Shown: positions 45,220-56,198 of the stretch, piece after piece
Numbering within the stretch: the stretch's first letter is position 1
How the letters are laid out: the number at the start of each line of letters is the position of its first letter
From: Talaromyces rugulosus
Lineage: Eukaryota; Ascomycota; Eurotiomycetes; Eurotiales; Trichocomaceae
Assembly (NCBI RefSeq): GCF_013368755.1
Contig: NC_049565.1
Location: forward strand, 372,001-436,000
DNA: 64,000 nucleotides
Direction of reading: 5' to 3'
Position numbers and translations under genes: made by a program
Notes under the pieces: model-generated
What the model was told of the DNA's origin: nothing
Database searches by the model: none
What the model saw: only the letters and a program-made list of their open reading frames with translations

Positions 45220-47181
45220 TCATCGATAACGCATCTTTGTCTGTAAAATTACAAGGATTTCGAGTGCGCATTCAATACTTGTAAGAGGTTGTGCCCACAG
45301 CTTGATTCTTGCGACAGCCATGTTTTGAAGCTCGTTGATTTGCGATATAGATTGTCCCAGTATAGGAGATTGAGCGGCGAGGGAAAGAATGATAGCGCAT
45401 CCGAAGCAACTGTATCTGTCAATATTGACTTTCCGTCTACGAGAATTCTCAATAAACTTACTTTATCGATGCACTGTACGTGTATGGCGTGTATTGGGAC
45501 AACAAGTTCCCCGAAAAAAAGAGGAAAGACCGACAACTGAAGAGGCCTGTGCGACATTTATCCATGATTTCAGGAGAGACCGTTTCTTCTGGGGCCAAAG
45601 AGGCGACGTATGCAACAAGTGGACGACAAATAATATCCCTGGTAGACCAGTACCGAAGTCGGAGAATGTAGGATTGTGAGTTTGCATCTTCTTGCGACGA
45701 CAAATCAGGTTGAATGAAGGCCGGTAGAGACTGATGCCATATATCTAGCCGGCGACAAAGGTCGTTACAGACGTCAAGTAAATCTTCTGGTGTGCTAGAT
45801 GATAAACCGTGGGGCGAGTTGGGGGGATAATGGACCCTATTAAGAAGTAGTTGTAGCGATATTTTAGCTAAAAACATTAAATCTGCCGTGTTTGGAGGTT
45901 TCTCGACAGATGGAAAGCGCAGGCCGTCCACTGCATGCATGATACCACTGCGAGGTTGATGAAACTCCTATAATATATCACTAAATAAGTCAATAAATGT
46001 CTTGCAATTCTATTTCCTGATCTTGTTTGAGCGGGTCGCACCTTTCGATAAGAAAACATGACCATGCAATCCGAAAGAGTTCATCCTTTTCGGGTTCACT
46101 GAACGAATCGCGTGATCTTCAGCTGGTCAACAAAACTCTAGAAAATAAGAATAAGACCCACTTTATTAGCAGTTGCTGCACCGTTGTAGATGCTAAATGA
46201 ATAAGCTTCCAGGCTCTCAATGGCTGCGCCAGATAGGAGAGGTATGTTGCGCACAAAACCAATCCGTGTGGTAAAGTCAAGGTTCCGCAAAAGGCTGCGG
46301 CCCACGAACTTGTTAGGACGTGCAGAGCTGGTCTGAAAAATTCCATTCCAGGGATGGCCTCGCCCTCCACATACTGGCTCCGTACAGTTTTCCCAACGAT
46401 TGAACCGAGCGCAAAGACTACAAGAACGACAGCTTGCTCTTCATGCTTTCCTGTGGCCAGATCTAATGCACAAGGGAATCGACTCAGAAATGCATCTTGA
46501 TCGTAAAAGAGATTAGCAAGATGAGTAAACTGAAAGAAGTTGTGTATTAGGGAGTCAGTGGATGGCGACAATGCAGGCCCAAGCCCACAGATCACCCTCC
46601 CGATCCGTCGGTGCAGCAACAACAGTCTCTTGCTGCTCCCAGAGGTGCGGTCACTCATCGGAGAGTACCCAAAGGACTTTTTCTTCCTAGCCGAGTCTCG
46701 CCGTGAATCATCTCGAGACCAATCCTTCAATCTTTTTGGAGATGGGCTGAAGCTGCCGGTTGTCGATAGAGACACCGCTCTGTCGGCTTGTTGCATACCA
46801 GGGGGGACTGAAGTGTCTGAAAAACTCGTAACCGATTGATATTGATGCCATTCTGGTGCCACACGGCTCGGGGGATTTTCAGCCGCTGTTCCCATTCGGT
46901 GGTCTGGAACAACGCGTCCGTTAAGAAACGACCCCATCATAGGCGTTGAACTGAGACTTATTAGTTAATGATTTTTACTGAGGAAGTGTAGACGTACGAA
47001 GCTGGAGAATAAGTGCAAAACAACCGTCTTGCCGCGCATTGTCTGCAGGGGGTACAGGAGTCGCATTTTCGCTTCTACAGGGTTTTAGTTAAAGCCACAC
47101 ACGAGGCGCGTTTTCTCAAAAAGCGTACCTGACTCGACACAAGTCACAAGCAATTAATATCCGGTTCCTCTGGCGCTCCAT
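45220..47181 (-). pseudogene. Zn2Cys6 transcription factor, disrupted
   Basis: Fungal-specific binuclear-cluster regulator in reverse orientation. Predicted exons: 47181-47129, 47074-46998, 46950-46162, 46116-46042, 45980-45462 and 45415-45220. The cluster reads ACDLCRV then KRKCDSCTPCRQCAARRLFC, giving CxxC..C..C..C..C. The fungal_trans middle region includes FTHLANLFYDQDAFLSRFP, DELFRIAWSCFLIESDIL and EFHQPRSGIMHAV. Two lesions stand out. The first splice joins GTC-AG to AAG with one nucleotide missing, so the cluster is out of frame. A TAG (45968-45970) also interrupts SDIL/EFHQ, where homologues have Ala. Downstream the frame is open to a normal end. It sits upstream of a P450 and UbiA gene, which it may once have controlled (inference). 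Confidence 0.7.
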
Positions 47182-48532
47182 CGTTAACGAGGCGGGGACT
47201 GCGCAATTGCTCTGTAAGGAGCGGTTGACGCGTGTAGACAAACAGACAATGTTAAATATAACCGCCTGTGATGGTGGTGAACATATATATGCGCTAGTCT
47301 AGTTATGGCAAGGCGTTGCACTAGTCCCTTTCAGGAACAAGTCAACATGTTTCCAATAAAGGCAGATACAGAATAATGTTTCATGTCGCCTTGTGATGAA
47401 AGTTTGTTCCTCATGTATCTAAAAATAGACCTCGCAGTCACTGGCCTGCAAGTTTTTTTGAATAGCCTCAACCCGCTAACAGTTATATGTACATGTCCAA
47501 GACCAACCAGCATCAAGTGAGGTCGAATTCGGGATACTTTGATGAGGCTTACTACCATTCATATCAATTAATTGAAAAGAAAACTTTTCTTGTGAATAAT
47601 AATTATTGCGGTATTAAAAAAATTAATGAAAATTGTTAATAGAAAGAGGGCCAGATAAAATAAGTTAGCAACACCTATGTAGCGGACTGAAGATAGAATC
47701 TAGAAGCTAGGCATTATTCAATGGCTTCAGAAGTACTGCAGTACCTATGCGGTACAATAATCGCCAGAAAAATGATAATTTGAAGATAAAGGTGTTTTAT
47801 CACAACACGCACGCAACTTCTGACTGATACAACCTGATAGGCAGTCAAGGGATAGATGCATGACAGGTCACATCCCCTTCCAAATGCCGGCTACCATCAC
47901 ATATGCAATCACTAGAGAATAATTCAGTCTAAGCATCAACAAATAGACAAGTTTCTATCTTCTAGAAAGAAGACAAAAATCGGGACGATTCACTAGCATC
48001 GACTTATCCGCATAAGAAACGAAGATAATCTAGAACAAAGATAGTAACTCGATGTTGTATACTCTGAGGTCTACTGAAAAGAAAAATAAAAAGAAGAAGA
48101 AGAAAAAGAAGAAAAAGAAGAAAAAGAGAGAGGTACAATTGTGGGACGACATTTAACTACTCAAGCTACGTAGGGATGTGAGCACTTTGGTGAATTTCCT
48201 ATTTCGGAAACTTGGATCCAATAGCGGCTAGTCTTGCAGACCCCCTCGCAGATACAGAAGCGTTTCAACAATACACATTGGACAATCACTTTCGCTGGCT
48301 ATTTTCACAACACGCATGCGAGTTCAATAGTTTGACAGCACATAATGGACGACGCGAGGTGTTCGCCGAACATGACTATCCGACCACTCAGATTGGCCGA
48401 GGGAAAAAAATAGTACCCCTGAGTGTGCTGCTTTGGGAGGGCGAGCCTGAAAATAACAGTATTAATTCCTGGTTATTTTCTCTCAGGTGGGAAAATTGTC
48501 TTGGAAGTCCAAAAAATTCTCAATCCGTCGAC
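47182..48532. promoter_or_regulatory. divergent promoter region, Zn2Cys6 relic and P450
   Basis: 1.35 kb of AT-rich sequence. A purine-rich microsatellite of AAG/AAAG units lies at about 48075-48132. The open frame from 48212 runs into the P450 frame but begins without an ATG and lacks homology before 48533. No other gene is seen. Confidence 0.5.
48075..48132 (+). repeat. AAG-rich microsatellite
   Basis: Run of AAG and AAAAAG units on the plus strand about 0.4 kb upstream of the P450 start codon. Simple-sequence DNA; pyrimidine-rich on the other strand. No specific role assigned. Confidence 0.7.
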
Positions 48533-50216
48533 ATGTATCTACCCAAGTTACTCATACTCCTAGTCGTTGGGGTGATTGTGTACAAAACAATCAGATCCAA
48601 GATTAGAAAGCGCCAGATTCGACAGAAAGAGGCTGAATTAGGATGTCTTCCTCCACCAGTCTTTCAATTGACCAACGGGCTAGGTCTCCCGGTCAAGAAG
48701 GGTTTGTACCTCGACCCAAATTGTTGTTGGCTTGGCAGTTGACTGATCAATATCGAATAGAATCACTCCAAGCGACAAACGAAGACCGCAATCCTCAATA
48801 TATTATGGACACGATGAATAGCATTTCACCAGACTGCCACACCGTCCGCGTCCCGATCTTCGACTATGAGATTTTCGTCACTCGGGATCCCGAAAATATG
48901 CGTGCTATCTTTTCGACACAGAGCAATGACTTTGATATTTCGGTCTTTCGGCAAATGAGCTGGATGCCGATGATCGGAAGAGGAATCTTTACTACTCGTG
49001 GCTGGGATTGGAAACACTCTCGCTCGCTCCTTCGACCGCAATTCGCACGGGATATCGTATCTGACGTTGAGCGAGAGGAAAGGCACGTACAAGCGCTGAT
49101 GAAACGATTACTTGTTGAACCAAAATCGAAGTGGACCGAAAAGGTGGACCTGCAGCCAATGTTTTTCAACTTCACACTCGATACGGCATCTGAATTCCTC
49201 TACGGCAAATCTGTTAATTCCCAGGAAGGCACAAAACATGGCATTGAGATGGCGACTCACTTTCACAATGCCAAGATGGCAGTCCACAGACGTATCGAGG
49301 TCGACAAATTCTACTGGCTAGTAAACAGCAGGAAGTTTCGCAGATCGTGCAACAGCCTCCACCAGTGGGTTGACGAGATCGTCGCCTCGAGGCTGTCGCA
49401 GCTCAAGGTCGAGAAAAGTATGAACGACGAGCCAAAACAGCGAAAATTTGTCCTACTTGATGAACTAGCAAAGGAAACACAGAATATTAGCGAGCTCCGT
49501 GGTGAGACATTGAATGTACTCGTTGCTGGGCGTGATACCACAGGGTCTCTTCTCGGTTGGATCTTTTATTTCCTTGTTCGCCATCCAGAAGTGTATGCAA
49601 AACTGCGCGAAACGGTCATAAACACCTTTGGTGCCCATCCGACGCGAACAAAAATTGATTTCCACGTTCTTCGCAACTGCACGTATTTGCAGAATGTGAT
49701 GAAAGAAGCTTTACGCATTGCTACAGTCATTCCTATGAATGAACGAGTGGCACTTCGCGACACGACCTTGCCTGTTGGAGGCGGCGAGGATGGAAAAGGC
49801 AAAGTGTTCATCCCAGGCGGAACACAGATTCTGATCCCGACCTATGCGATGCAACATCGTAAGGATCTCTGGGGACCAGATGTTGAGGAATTCAAGCCAG
49901 AGAGGTTTGAGAAGAAACAGCCTGGATGGGAGTTTATCCCCTTTGGAGCGGGAGACAGGAAATGTTTGGGACGTGAGTTTTTCTTTTCTTTTTCTTTTCC
50001 CCCATCCGGCTACGCTTTCGGCACTTGCTTTTCTAACAGTGACAATTAGAGCAATTCGCTTTCACTGAAGCTGGGCACGTTGTGGTTAGATTCCTTCAGC
50101 GCTTCGACAAGATGGAGAATCTGGAAGAAGGTGATGGTCGTATCCGACTCCATCACGCCATTGAGAATAGAAGCGGAACAGGAGTCCAGGTGAGACTTCA
50201 CGAGGCCGAGTTTTAG
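48533..50216 (+). CDS. cytochrome P450 (CYP52-like)
   Basis: Microsomal haem-thiolate monooxygenase, 515 aa, from exons 48533-48701, 48761-49972 and 50050-50216 (introns 59 and 77 nt). The N-terminal helix MYLPKLLILLVVGVIVYKT anchors it in the ER, and GCLPPPVFQLTNGLG is the family's proline-rich hinge. Visible motifs: WKHSRSLLRPQFARD (C-helix), VAGRDTTGSLLGW (I-helix oxygen activation), KEALR (ExxR), FKPERF, and the haem loop FGAGDRKCLGQQFAFTEAG with Cys near 458. Wording such as NERVALRDTTLPVGGG and PGWEFIPFGAGDRKCLG is typical of CYP52/alkane or fatty-acid hydroxylase-like P450s. Substrate could be an aliphatic chain or a terpenoid. The next gene downstream is a UbiA-type membrane enzyme. 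Confidence 0.93.
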
Positions 50217-52122
50217 GGGTGTGAAGGGTGTGACCATTTCTTGAACATTGGACGTTTTCGGCAAGAGGGACTTGAAAAGACTTGGACGAATTTTTCTTTG
50301 GGGGACTAGAATAGTGATGATGACGATATGTACGGAGTAAACTCGATCGAAATTGACAAAAACTGTGGTAGCACGGCTCTCTTCATGTAACTTTCGGCCC
50401 AATGCTGAATTATTTTCCAGATCCTTAGACAGGCCCAACTTATCAATAATTGGTACAATAGAGTATCTCAATAAGCTCAGCCCATAGCCAGAACCTTACA
50501 CAGACAAATATGGGAAAAACAGCTAAATGGGAACATAACTAGTTAGGGGTAGCCAACCTAATCGGTAACTAAACTTGTGGATCGCAATTAAGGTTTAAAG
50601 ATACCCTGCTTCAATACTCCGTATCCGTACAGGACTTGGAATGTTGCAAAAAAAAAACTTAATCGCCCAGGCTAACATGACCCATGAACTGCATGCACGA
50701 GATGCGATATTGAATATTACGCCAATCGTGGACTGTATAGTGTATCCGGCGACTCACTTCACACCTCGAGCAAGGAACTAACATTTGAAGCTAAACGCCA
50801 CACAAGGGGCCAGATCTCTTTTTCTGGATAACATCTGGGACCTATCGGAAGTCGAGCCGGCAGAATAAATCGATGATCGACGTGGCTGCACGAATAATAG
50901 TCCGGAGAAGCCCGGTGCTCTGGGTGCACCTGCAGGGAGATCGGATCGAGGGATCACCGAGCCGGCCCCATTCTCTGGTTCTCAACGAAGACTGTGCATA
51001 AACAATAACGGGGCTACTGCGTCGATCTTTATGTAGGTCCCTGGCTGGTGCAATTGAGGGCTGACAATAGCACGTGCCCCTGGCCCGGGAACCGGGAACC
51101 ACACTGGACGCCGAGGTGGCCAAAAAAAGCACTGTTCGTACTAGAGAGAGATATTACCAAAAGAGGAGTGGAGATAATGCGAATAGAGAATTAGATCATC
51201 CAGAACCCACATCTCGGCTCCACACGATTGGGAACTTAATTCCAAATTACGGAGATCAAAGAGGCAAAAAGCCGCGGTATTGGAAAGGTGAACTTGCTGT
51301 CCCGATACAGAGGGAACATGTTACACAAAAAGAAAAAGAAACGAAAAGGAAACCGGAAAGGAAACGAGACATGGGCATTCCAGTTATCCGAAATCTGCAG
51401 CTCCCAATCTTGGGAACCTTCAATCCCGGGGGACCGTCACGCCAATCAGTCGGCGCTATTGAAAAGAAACTCCAAATCTTCCCAATATATATGGATGGTC
51501 ATTTGATTCATTCATTCACCACATGATTACTAACAGTGATATTCATGTCCAGGACGGAAATAATTCACACTCGACGGACTAATGTTTTATCATAGTTACA
51601 TGCTACTCATCTGTAGGTTCGTAATAATTAGTATTCTCCTTTCCTTTTCGAATGAAATTATATCCAATATCCCTGCATGCTAGCCTAGTGCTAGACCCTA
51701 TCCACCGAGACTCTAAATAGCTTAAAGTAGAATGTTGGCCATAGACCAACTTGGAGTATTTACTACAAAGAGAAATGGTCTACATTTATTCGCCTTCCAA
51801 GCTTATTGATCGACGATGACTGCAGACAATCTTCAGATCTGGAGATGAATTCTTCCAACAAGGAACCAATTAGCAACCCGAATGCTAGTTACATGGTATG
51901 TGCAAGATGTAGGGTGTTTTGTCTTGCGGCTGGTCGTTACGATATCTCCCTTCTTACGGTAACCCCTCTGGGGACTAGATTGATCTGGCCAAGACAGATG
52001 AAATCATACATTATATTATTATAAAAGGACTACTTCATCGCACCGAGGTGGTCTGGTCTTCAATTTCAACAAAGTGAACTGTATACTCATGATCAAGGTA
52101 GCTCTTGACAAGAACCTTGAAA
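50217..52122. other. 1.9-kb intergenic region between P450 and UbiA genes
   Basis: No supported gene. Open frames at 50842-51132 (-) and 51074-51526 (+) overlap each other on opposite strands, have biased composition and no family resemblance. TACGGAGTA-type motifs, frequent in Eurotialean intergenic DNA, occur near 50331 and 50615. Probably P450 3' flank and UbiA promoter. Confidence 0.45.
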
Positions 52123-53145
52123 ATGTCGTCGACTTATATCCGGTCTTGCCATATTGAGGCCCAACTACCAAGCTCCAAATCGGTACATATGTCTCATTCT
52201 CACTGTTAAACTTTTTGCTTAAAGTTTTACTTTATTGACGAAAGATGATATTAGGATTCCTTCGTTCAAACAAAAAGATCTCTACTGTTTCACGCCTACA
52301 CAATCTATCTTTTTTTCTATTCCGATATCACGACTGTGATAATGCCTGGCATGACATTTGCTATCATGGGATCCCTAACAAACTCGACCCTGACAATGGA
52401 ACCGCTGCCAATTTCCACTATCCTTCACAACTGCCCACGCGCTCTAGCCTGGCTTTGGGCGGTTTTAATGGTGTTTGACATTAACAACCAAAATTCCCCT
52501 GCATCGATTGAAGAAGACCAAATCAACAAACCTTCTCGGCCAATCGCATCCGGCCGGATTCATCCCACCGAGGCGTCCTGGCTCCTGCAAGGCATGATTC
52601 TTCTGTCCCTCGTCCTCGGTTACGTAACCGGCGTCATGCAGGAAACTGTAGCCCTATTCGCCCTGTATTGGGCATACGACAATCAGAGCGGCAACGAAAA
52701 CTGGTTCATGCGCAATCTCCTTGCTGCTGGTGGTTACATCTTCTATGCGCTTGGCAGCCTTGCGATTGTATCTAACCACACTGATACTCGTGAAGCGCGT
52801 CTGTGGATGCTCATATTCGGGCTGGTGATTCTGACCACAATCCACGCTCAAGATTTCCGAGACATGGAAGGCGATTCGCTCAAGGGTCGCACAACCATAC
52901 CTCTACTGATGGGTTCTAAATCTGCCCGTTGGACACTTGCCGCCAGCTTGGTGTTTTGGTCCGTGATTTGTCCATATTACTTGGGTTTGTCGAGGTATGC
53001 CTACTTTCTCCCTATGGCATTGGGTGGTTTTACTGGCTTGAGGTTTGTGCACAATGTGGACAATGCGTCTGACAAAAAGTCGTTTCATTTGTATTGCGTT
53101 TGGGTATCGGTAATGCTGCAATTGCCAGCCATCAAGTTGATGTAA
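52123..53145 (+). CDS. UbiA-family membrane prenyltransferase or terpene cyclase
   Basis: Integral membrane protein, 316 aa, from exons 52123-52182 and 52255-53145 (72-nt phase-0 intron). After a short tail comes the first helix LFHAYTIYLFFYSDITTVIMPGMTFAIMG. The Asp-rich motif 1 region is FDINNQNSPASIEEDQINKPSRPIASGRI. Motif 2 is AQDFRDMEGDSLKGRTTIPLLMG. These bind Mg2+ and prenyl diphosphate in the UbiA superfamily. The NxQ..EEDxINKPxRP wording is that of a fungal subgroup including the fumagillin UbiA-type sesquiterpene cyclase, so cyclase activity is as likely as prenyl transfer. About eight hydrophobic segments fit the family. The P450 lies 1.9 kb upstream on the same strand. Confidence 0.85.
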
Positions 53146-53674
53146 TTGAGTTGGACAACCTCGCCGCTGTTTACATATTTCCTTCATTTTTATTTTCTTT
53201 GGTATTTTTACTTTATTCTTTGGTGGTAACTTTTGCTGGTGTTTTTCATCTTTATTTTCACTTTATTATTCGGTGGTCAACTGGTAACTTTGCTGGTGTT
53301 TTCTATATTTATTTTTACTTTAGTCTTCGGTGGTAACTTTTGCTAGTGTTTTTCATGTTTGAAATTGTGAGTTATTTCCCGTATAATTGGTTTTCAACGC
53401 TCCTTGTTTTGAGAAGAAAAGACATATTGGAAATCAGTAGGCAGACTAAAACCAACGATTAATTTCAAGTTGACAAATTGCATAATAATCTGCCCTCCTA
53501 ATTTCACGATGTAACACTACAACATAGAATGTTGGTGATTACCAACATGGTAATTTAGGTTACTAACCGTAAAAGGTCCCCGACATTAGAAGAAATCCCT
53601 TCTCAGCTGCATCAGATAAAACTTAGTCAGCCCATCAGTATTATCATCACCCATTATATACCTACACCGTCGCA
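53146..53674. other. 3' flank of UbiA gene with T-rich minisatellite
   Basis: Starts at the UbiA stop codon and runs to the acetyltransferase ATG. The left third is a T-rich imperfect tandem repeat (see separate entry). No gene is seen. Confidence 0.5.
53189..53365 (+). repeat. imperfect T-rich tandem repeat, about 55-65 bp period
   Basis: Roughly three degenerate copies of a unit reading tttactttattcttyggtgg, then taactttwgctggtgttttt, then a short pyrimidine run. It begins about 45 bp past the UbiA stop and so probably lies in its 3' UTR. Copies differ by substitutions and small gaps. Confidence 0.7.
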
Positions 53675-54424
53675 ATGACGACCGCCCGGCTCTCTATCGA
53701 GGTCGCCTCCTCTCTAGACGCCAAAACCCTCGGCAAGATAAGTGGAGATTCCTTTCTCAATGACCGCCATACTCAAATGAAAAGTCTCGGAAAAGATCCA
53801 TATGATCATGAGAAGTCCATGACTGCAGATATGCCCCGACAGGCTACATCACCCAGACATGTCCTTTTGAAAGCTGTGGATACAGCATCTGGCGAAATTA
53901 CGGGATGGGTATCGTGGGGGTTTCGGGGCTTCACGGAAGCAGAAATTGCAGAGATACGTCCTGGTATAGTGGAAAAATTAAACAAACCTGCTTCTGAAGA
54001 CAGAGGGAGTGAAAAGAAAGATCCCGGGTCAACAAACACAGACACTGTTGAAGACGATGACCCGATCAAGCGCTTAGAGTCAATGACAAGCGCCGATCTG
54101 AAACATTGGATGGACAAGCTCATGCCAGAAGGCACCAAGTGCATGTTTGTCGTCTCTCTCTGTGTTGCACCCAAATGGCAATCTCAAGGGGTGGGCTCGG
54201 CACTCCTGCGATGGGGTACTGAGAGAGCAGATGCAGCTGGAGTGTTCATTTGGGTGCATTCATCCGCCGATGCGTGGCCAGCGTATGCAAAGCATGGTTT
54301 TGAAACGGTCGGAACGCTTGATGTCGACTTGGACGAGTATGCACCAGCGCCAGCACCAGATCAGGAGGGGAAATGGGGACATTATGAGTTTCGGTATATG
54401 AAGCGACTCCCTCGGGGAATATAA
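53675..54424 (+). CDS. GNAT-family N-acetyltransferase
   Basis: Single-exon 249-aa protein. The acetyl-CoA-binding signature appears as SLCVAPKWQSQGVGSALLRWGTERADAAG (Q/RxxGxG/A motif: QSQGVGSA), followed by PAYAKHGFETVGTLDVDL, the usual strand-helix-strand closing the GNAT fold. The N-terminal part (residues 1-95) has ISGDSFLNDRHTQM and EITGWVSWGF, typical of a large fungal GNAT group. A charged insert (about 110-140: SEDRGSEKKDPGSTNTDTVEDDD) separates the halves. The acceptor is unknown; fungal members of this type are predicted to acetylate small amines. It is transcribed in the same direction as the P450, UbiA and dehydrogenase genes. Confidence 0.88.
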   Translation: MTTARLSIEVASSLDAKTLGKISGDSFLNDRHTQMKSLGKDPYDHEKSMTADMPRQATSPRHVLLKAVDTASGEITGWVSWGFRGFTEAEIAEIRPGIVEKLNKPASEDRGSEKKDPGSTNTDTVEDDDPIKRLESMTSADLKHWMDKLMPEGTKCMFVVSLCVAPKWQSQGVGSALLRWGTERADAAGVFIWVHSSADAWPAYAKHGFETVGTLDVDLDEYAPAPAPDQEGKWGHYEFRYMKRLPRGI

Positions 54425-54743
54425 GATTCGCATTTTATGCACGATAGATGCAGCAAATTCCAGTATATTAGATCGACAGACAACGCAATGCGACATGAAA
54501 GTGTAACCCAATCACTTTGACGAGTAAGAAAGTATAAAAGAATGTAGCAGATTAACAATTGTTGTTGATTTTGTACTGAACAACACCATTTAATCGTGAT
54601 TGGCTGGGGGAGCTCCCCGCACCGTAACATTGATGATTGAGCTCGCCCCAGATGTTCCTTTCTTCTGTCTCTTGGCAATCTATGCATATTTACTGATCGA
54701 CCCCGATATATAGCCCCGCAAATATCTTCCACTTATAAAAGCA

Positions 54744-56198
54744 ATGTTTAGCTTCTTTTATCGCATCTATGCCTTCATCTCTGGGCCGGAAACCCCCAAG
54801 ACCGGCGAACCGTTGCGATTCGGAGTCTTGGGCGCATCCGCCATCGCGTATGTCGACTTGAATGAGCCTCAAAACCCTGTCGCATAACGTGCTAATTTCT
54901 TCTCGTAATGCTTCTAGACCCATGGCATTTATCAATCCCGCAAAATCGCACCCCGAAGTCGTCGTTGCTTGCGTGGCAGCACGAGATCGTTCGCGCGCAG
55001 AAGCATATGCCAAAAAGCACGGCATCCCTTCCGTCCACGACACTTATCAAGGTACGAATTCTGATTGAAGCACGATATTCTTGTGGGAAATGGTCCCTAT
55101 CGTTGTTTCTGTGCTAATATGGAAACTCGGGCAGACATCCTGAACGACCCCTCGATCGATAGCGTATACATTGGGCTTCCAAACTCACACCATTACGAAT
55201 GGGCCTTGCGCGCCGTCCAGGCTGGGAAAAACGTCCTTCTCGAAAAACCAGCAACATCGAATGCCACAGAAGCTGAAAAACTCTTTAACCATCCTCGTGT
55301 AACTGCATCGGATGCGCCTGTTGTGCTAGAGGCCTTTCATTATCGATTCCATCCTGCATGGCAAAAGTTTCTCTCGCTCATTCATAAGGATCCGCTAGCA
55401 GGGCCAGTCAAAACCGGCTACAGTCAATCTTTTATGTTCAAGGGTTATTTCGATAGAGGTGACATTCGGCTAAATTTTGCACTGTCTGGCGGCTGTCTCA
55501 TGGACTTTGCCACTTATAACATCTCCAATGTTCGGCAGATTCTCAACGACCAGCACCCCCAAGTTCAAACTGTGGACTTTAGAAGAATAACCGATCAAGG
55601 GACAGGAACCGACGATCCAAGACGACCCGAGCAAATTGACGAGGCCGTCAGGGCAACCTACAAATCTCATACCGGAGCAGTAGGGCGAATCAACGCTGAC
55701 CTGATAACGACGGGCGGATGGCCGTTACTCCCATCCTCCTGGACACGAAATTGGCCGAGTGTCGGCTGGCCTAAATGTGTCGCTGAATTAGAAGAAAAAC
55801 AGATTGATAACCAGAAACTCGGGGAAGGAGAGGCCCATTTTGTCCAACGGACCGTCACCATGTATAATCATCTCATGCCACATTTATACCACAGTCTGGT
55901 AGTTGAGGATCGGCATAGCATCAAAGATGGATCAAAAGTGACCCGGTCATGGACAGAAAAGAAGAATATCAAGGCATACGATTGGTCGGACAAATCGGAC
56001 GGTCGTCAAGGCGCATATTGGTGGCCAACCTATCGATACCAGCTTGAGGAGTTTGTGCATCGCGTCAAAGGCCGTAAAGGAAACGGGATTTGGGTCGATG
56101 GGCAAGATAGCATCAATCAGATGAAGGTCATTGATGAGACTTATACCAAGGGAGGCTTGGAGATCCGGCCGACCAGTTCGTTCTCATTATCTACATAA
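54744..56198 (+). CDS. Gfo/Idh/MocA-family NAD(P)-dependent dehydrogenase
   Basis: A 433-aa oxidoreductase from exons 54744-54847, 54918-55051 and 55135-56198; phases agree. The N-terminal Rossmann domain has LRFGVLGASAIAPMAFINPAKSHPEVVVACVAARDRSRA. It is followed by DILNDPSIDSVYIGLPNSHHYEWALRAVQAGKNVLLEKPATSNATEA, where EKP carries the catalytic Lys. The C-terminal domain includes FHYRFHPAW and GGCLMDFATYNISNVRQIL. The pattern fits the dimeric dihydrodiol dehydrogenase/D-xylose 1-dehydrogenase (NADP+) group. There is an uncleaved hydrophobic N-terminal stretch (MFSFFYRIYAFISG). The long insert between the strands of the second domain (GTDDPRRPEQIDEAVRATY to WPSVGWPKCVAELEE) is larger than usual. 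Sugar or trans-diol substrate is inferred. Confidence 0.9.

Noticed and set aside
50842..51526. Overlapping open frames (96 codons minus, 150 codons plus) between P450 and UbiA genes
   Set aside because: Antisense overlap, biased composition and no homology; more likely chance frames in GC-richer DNA.
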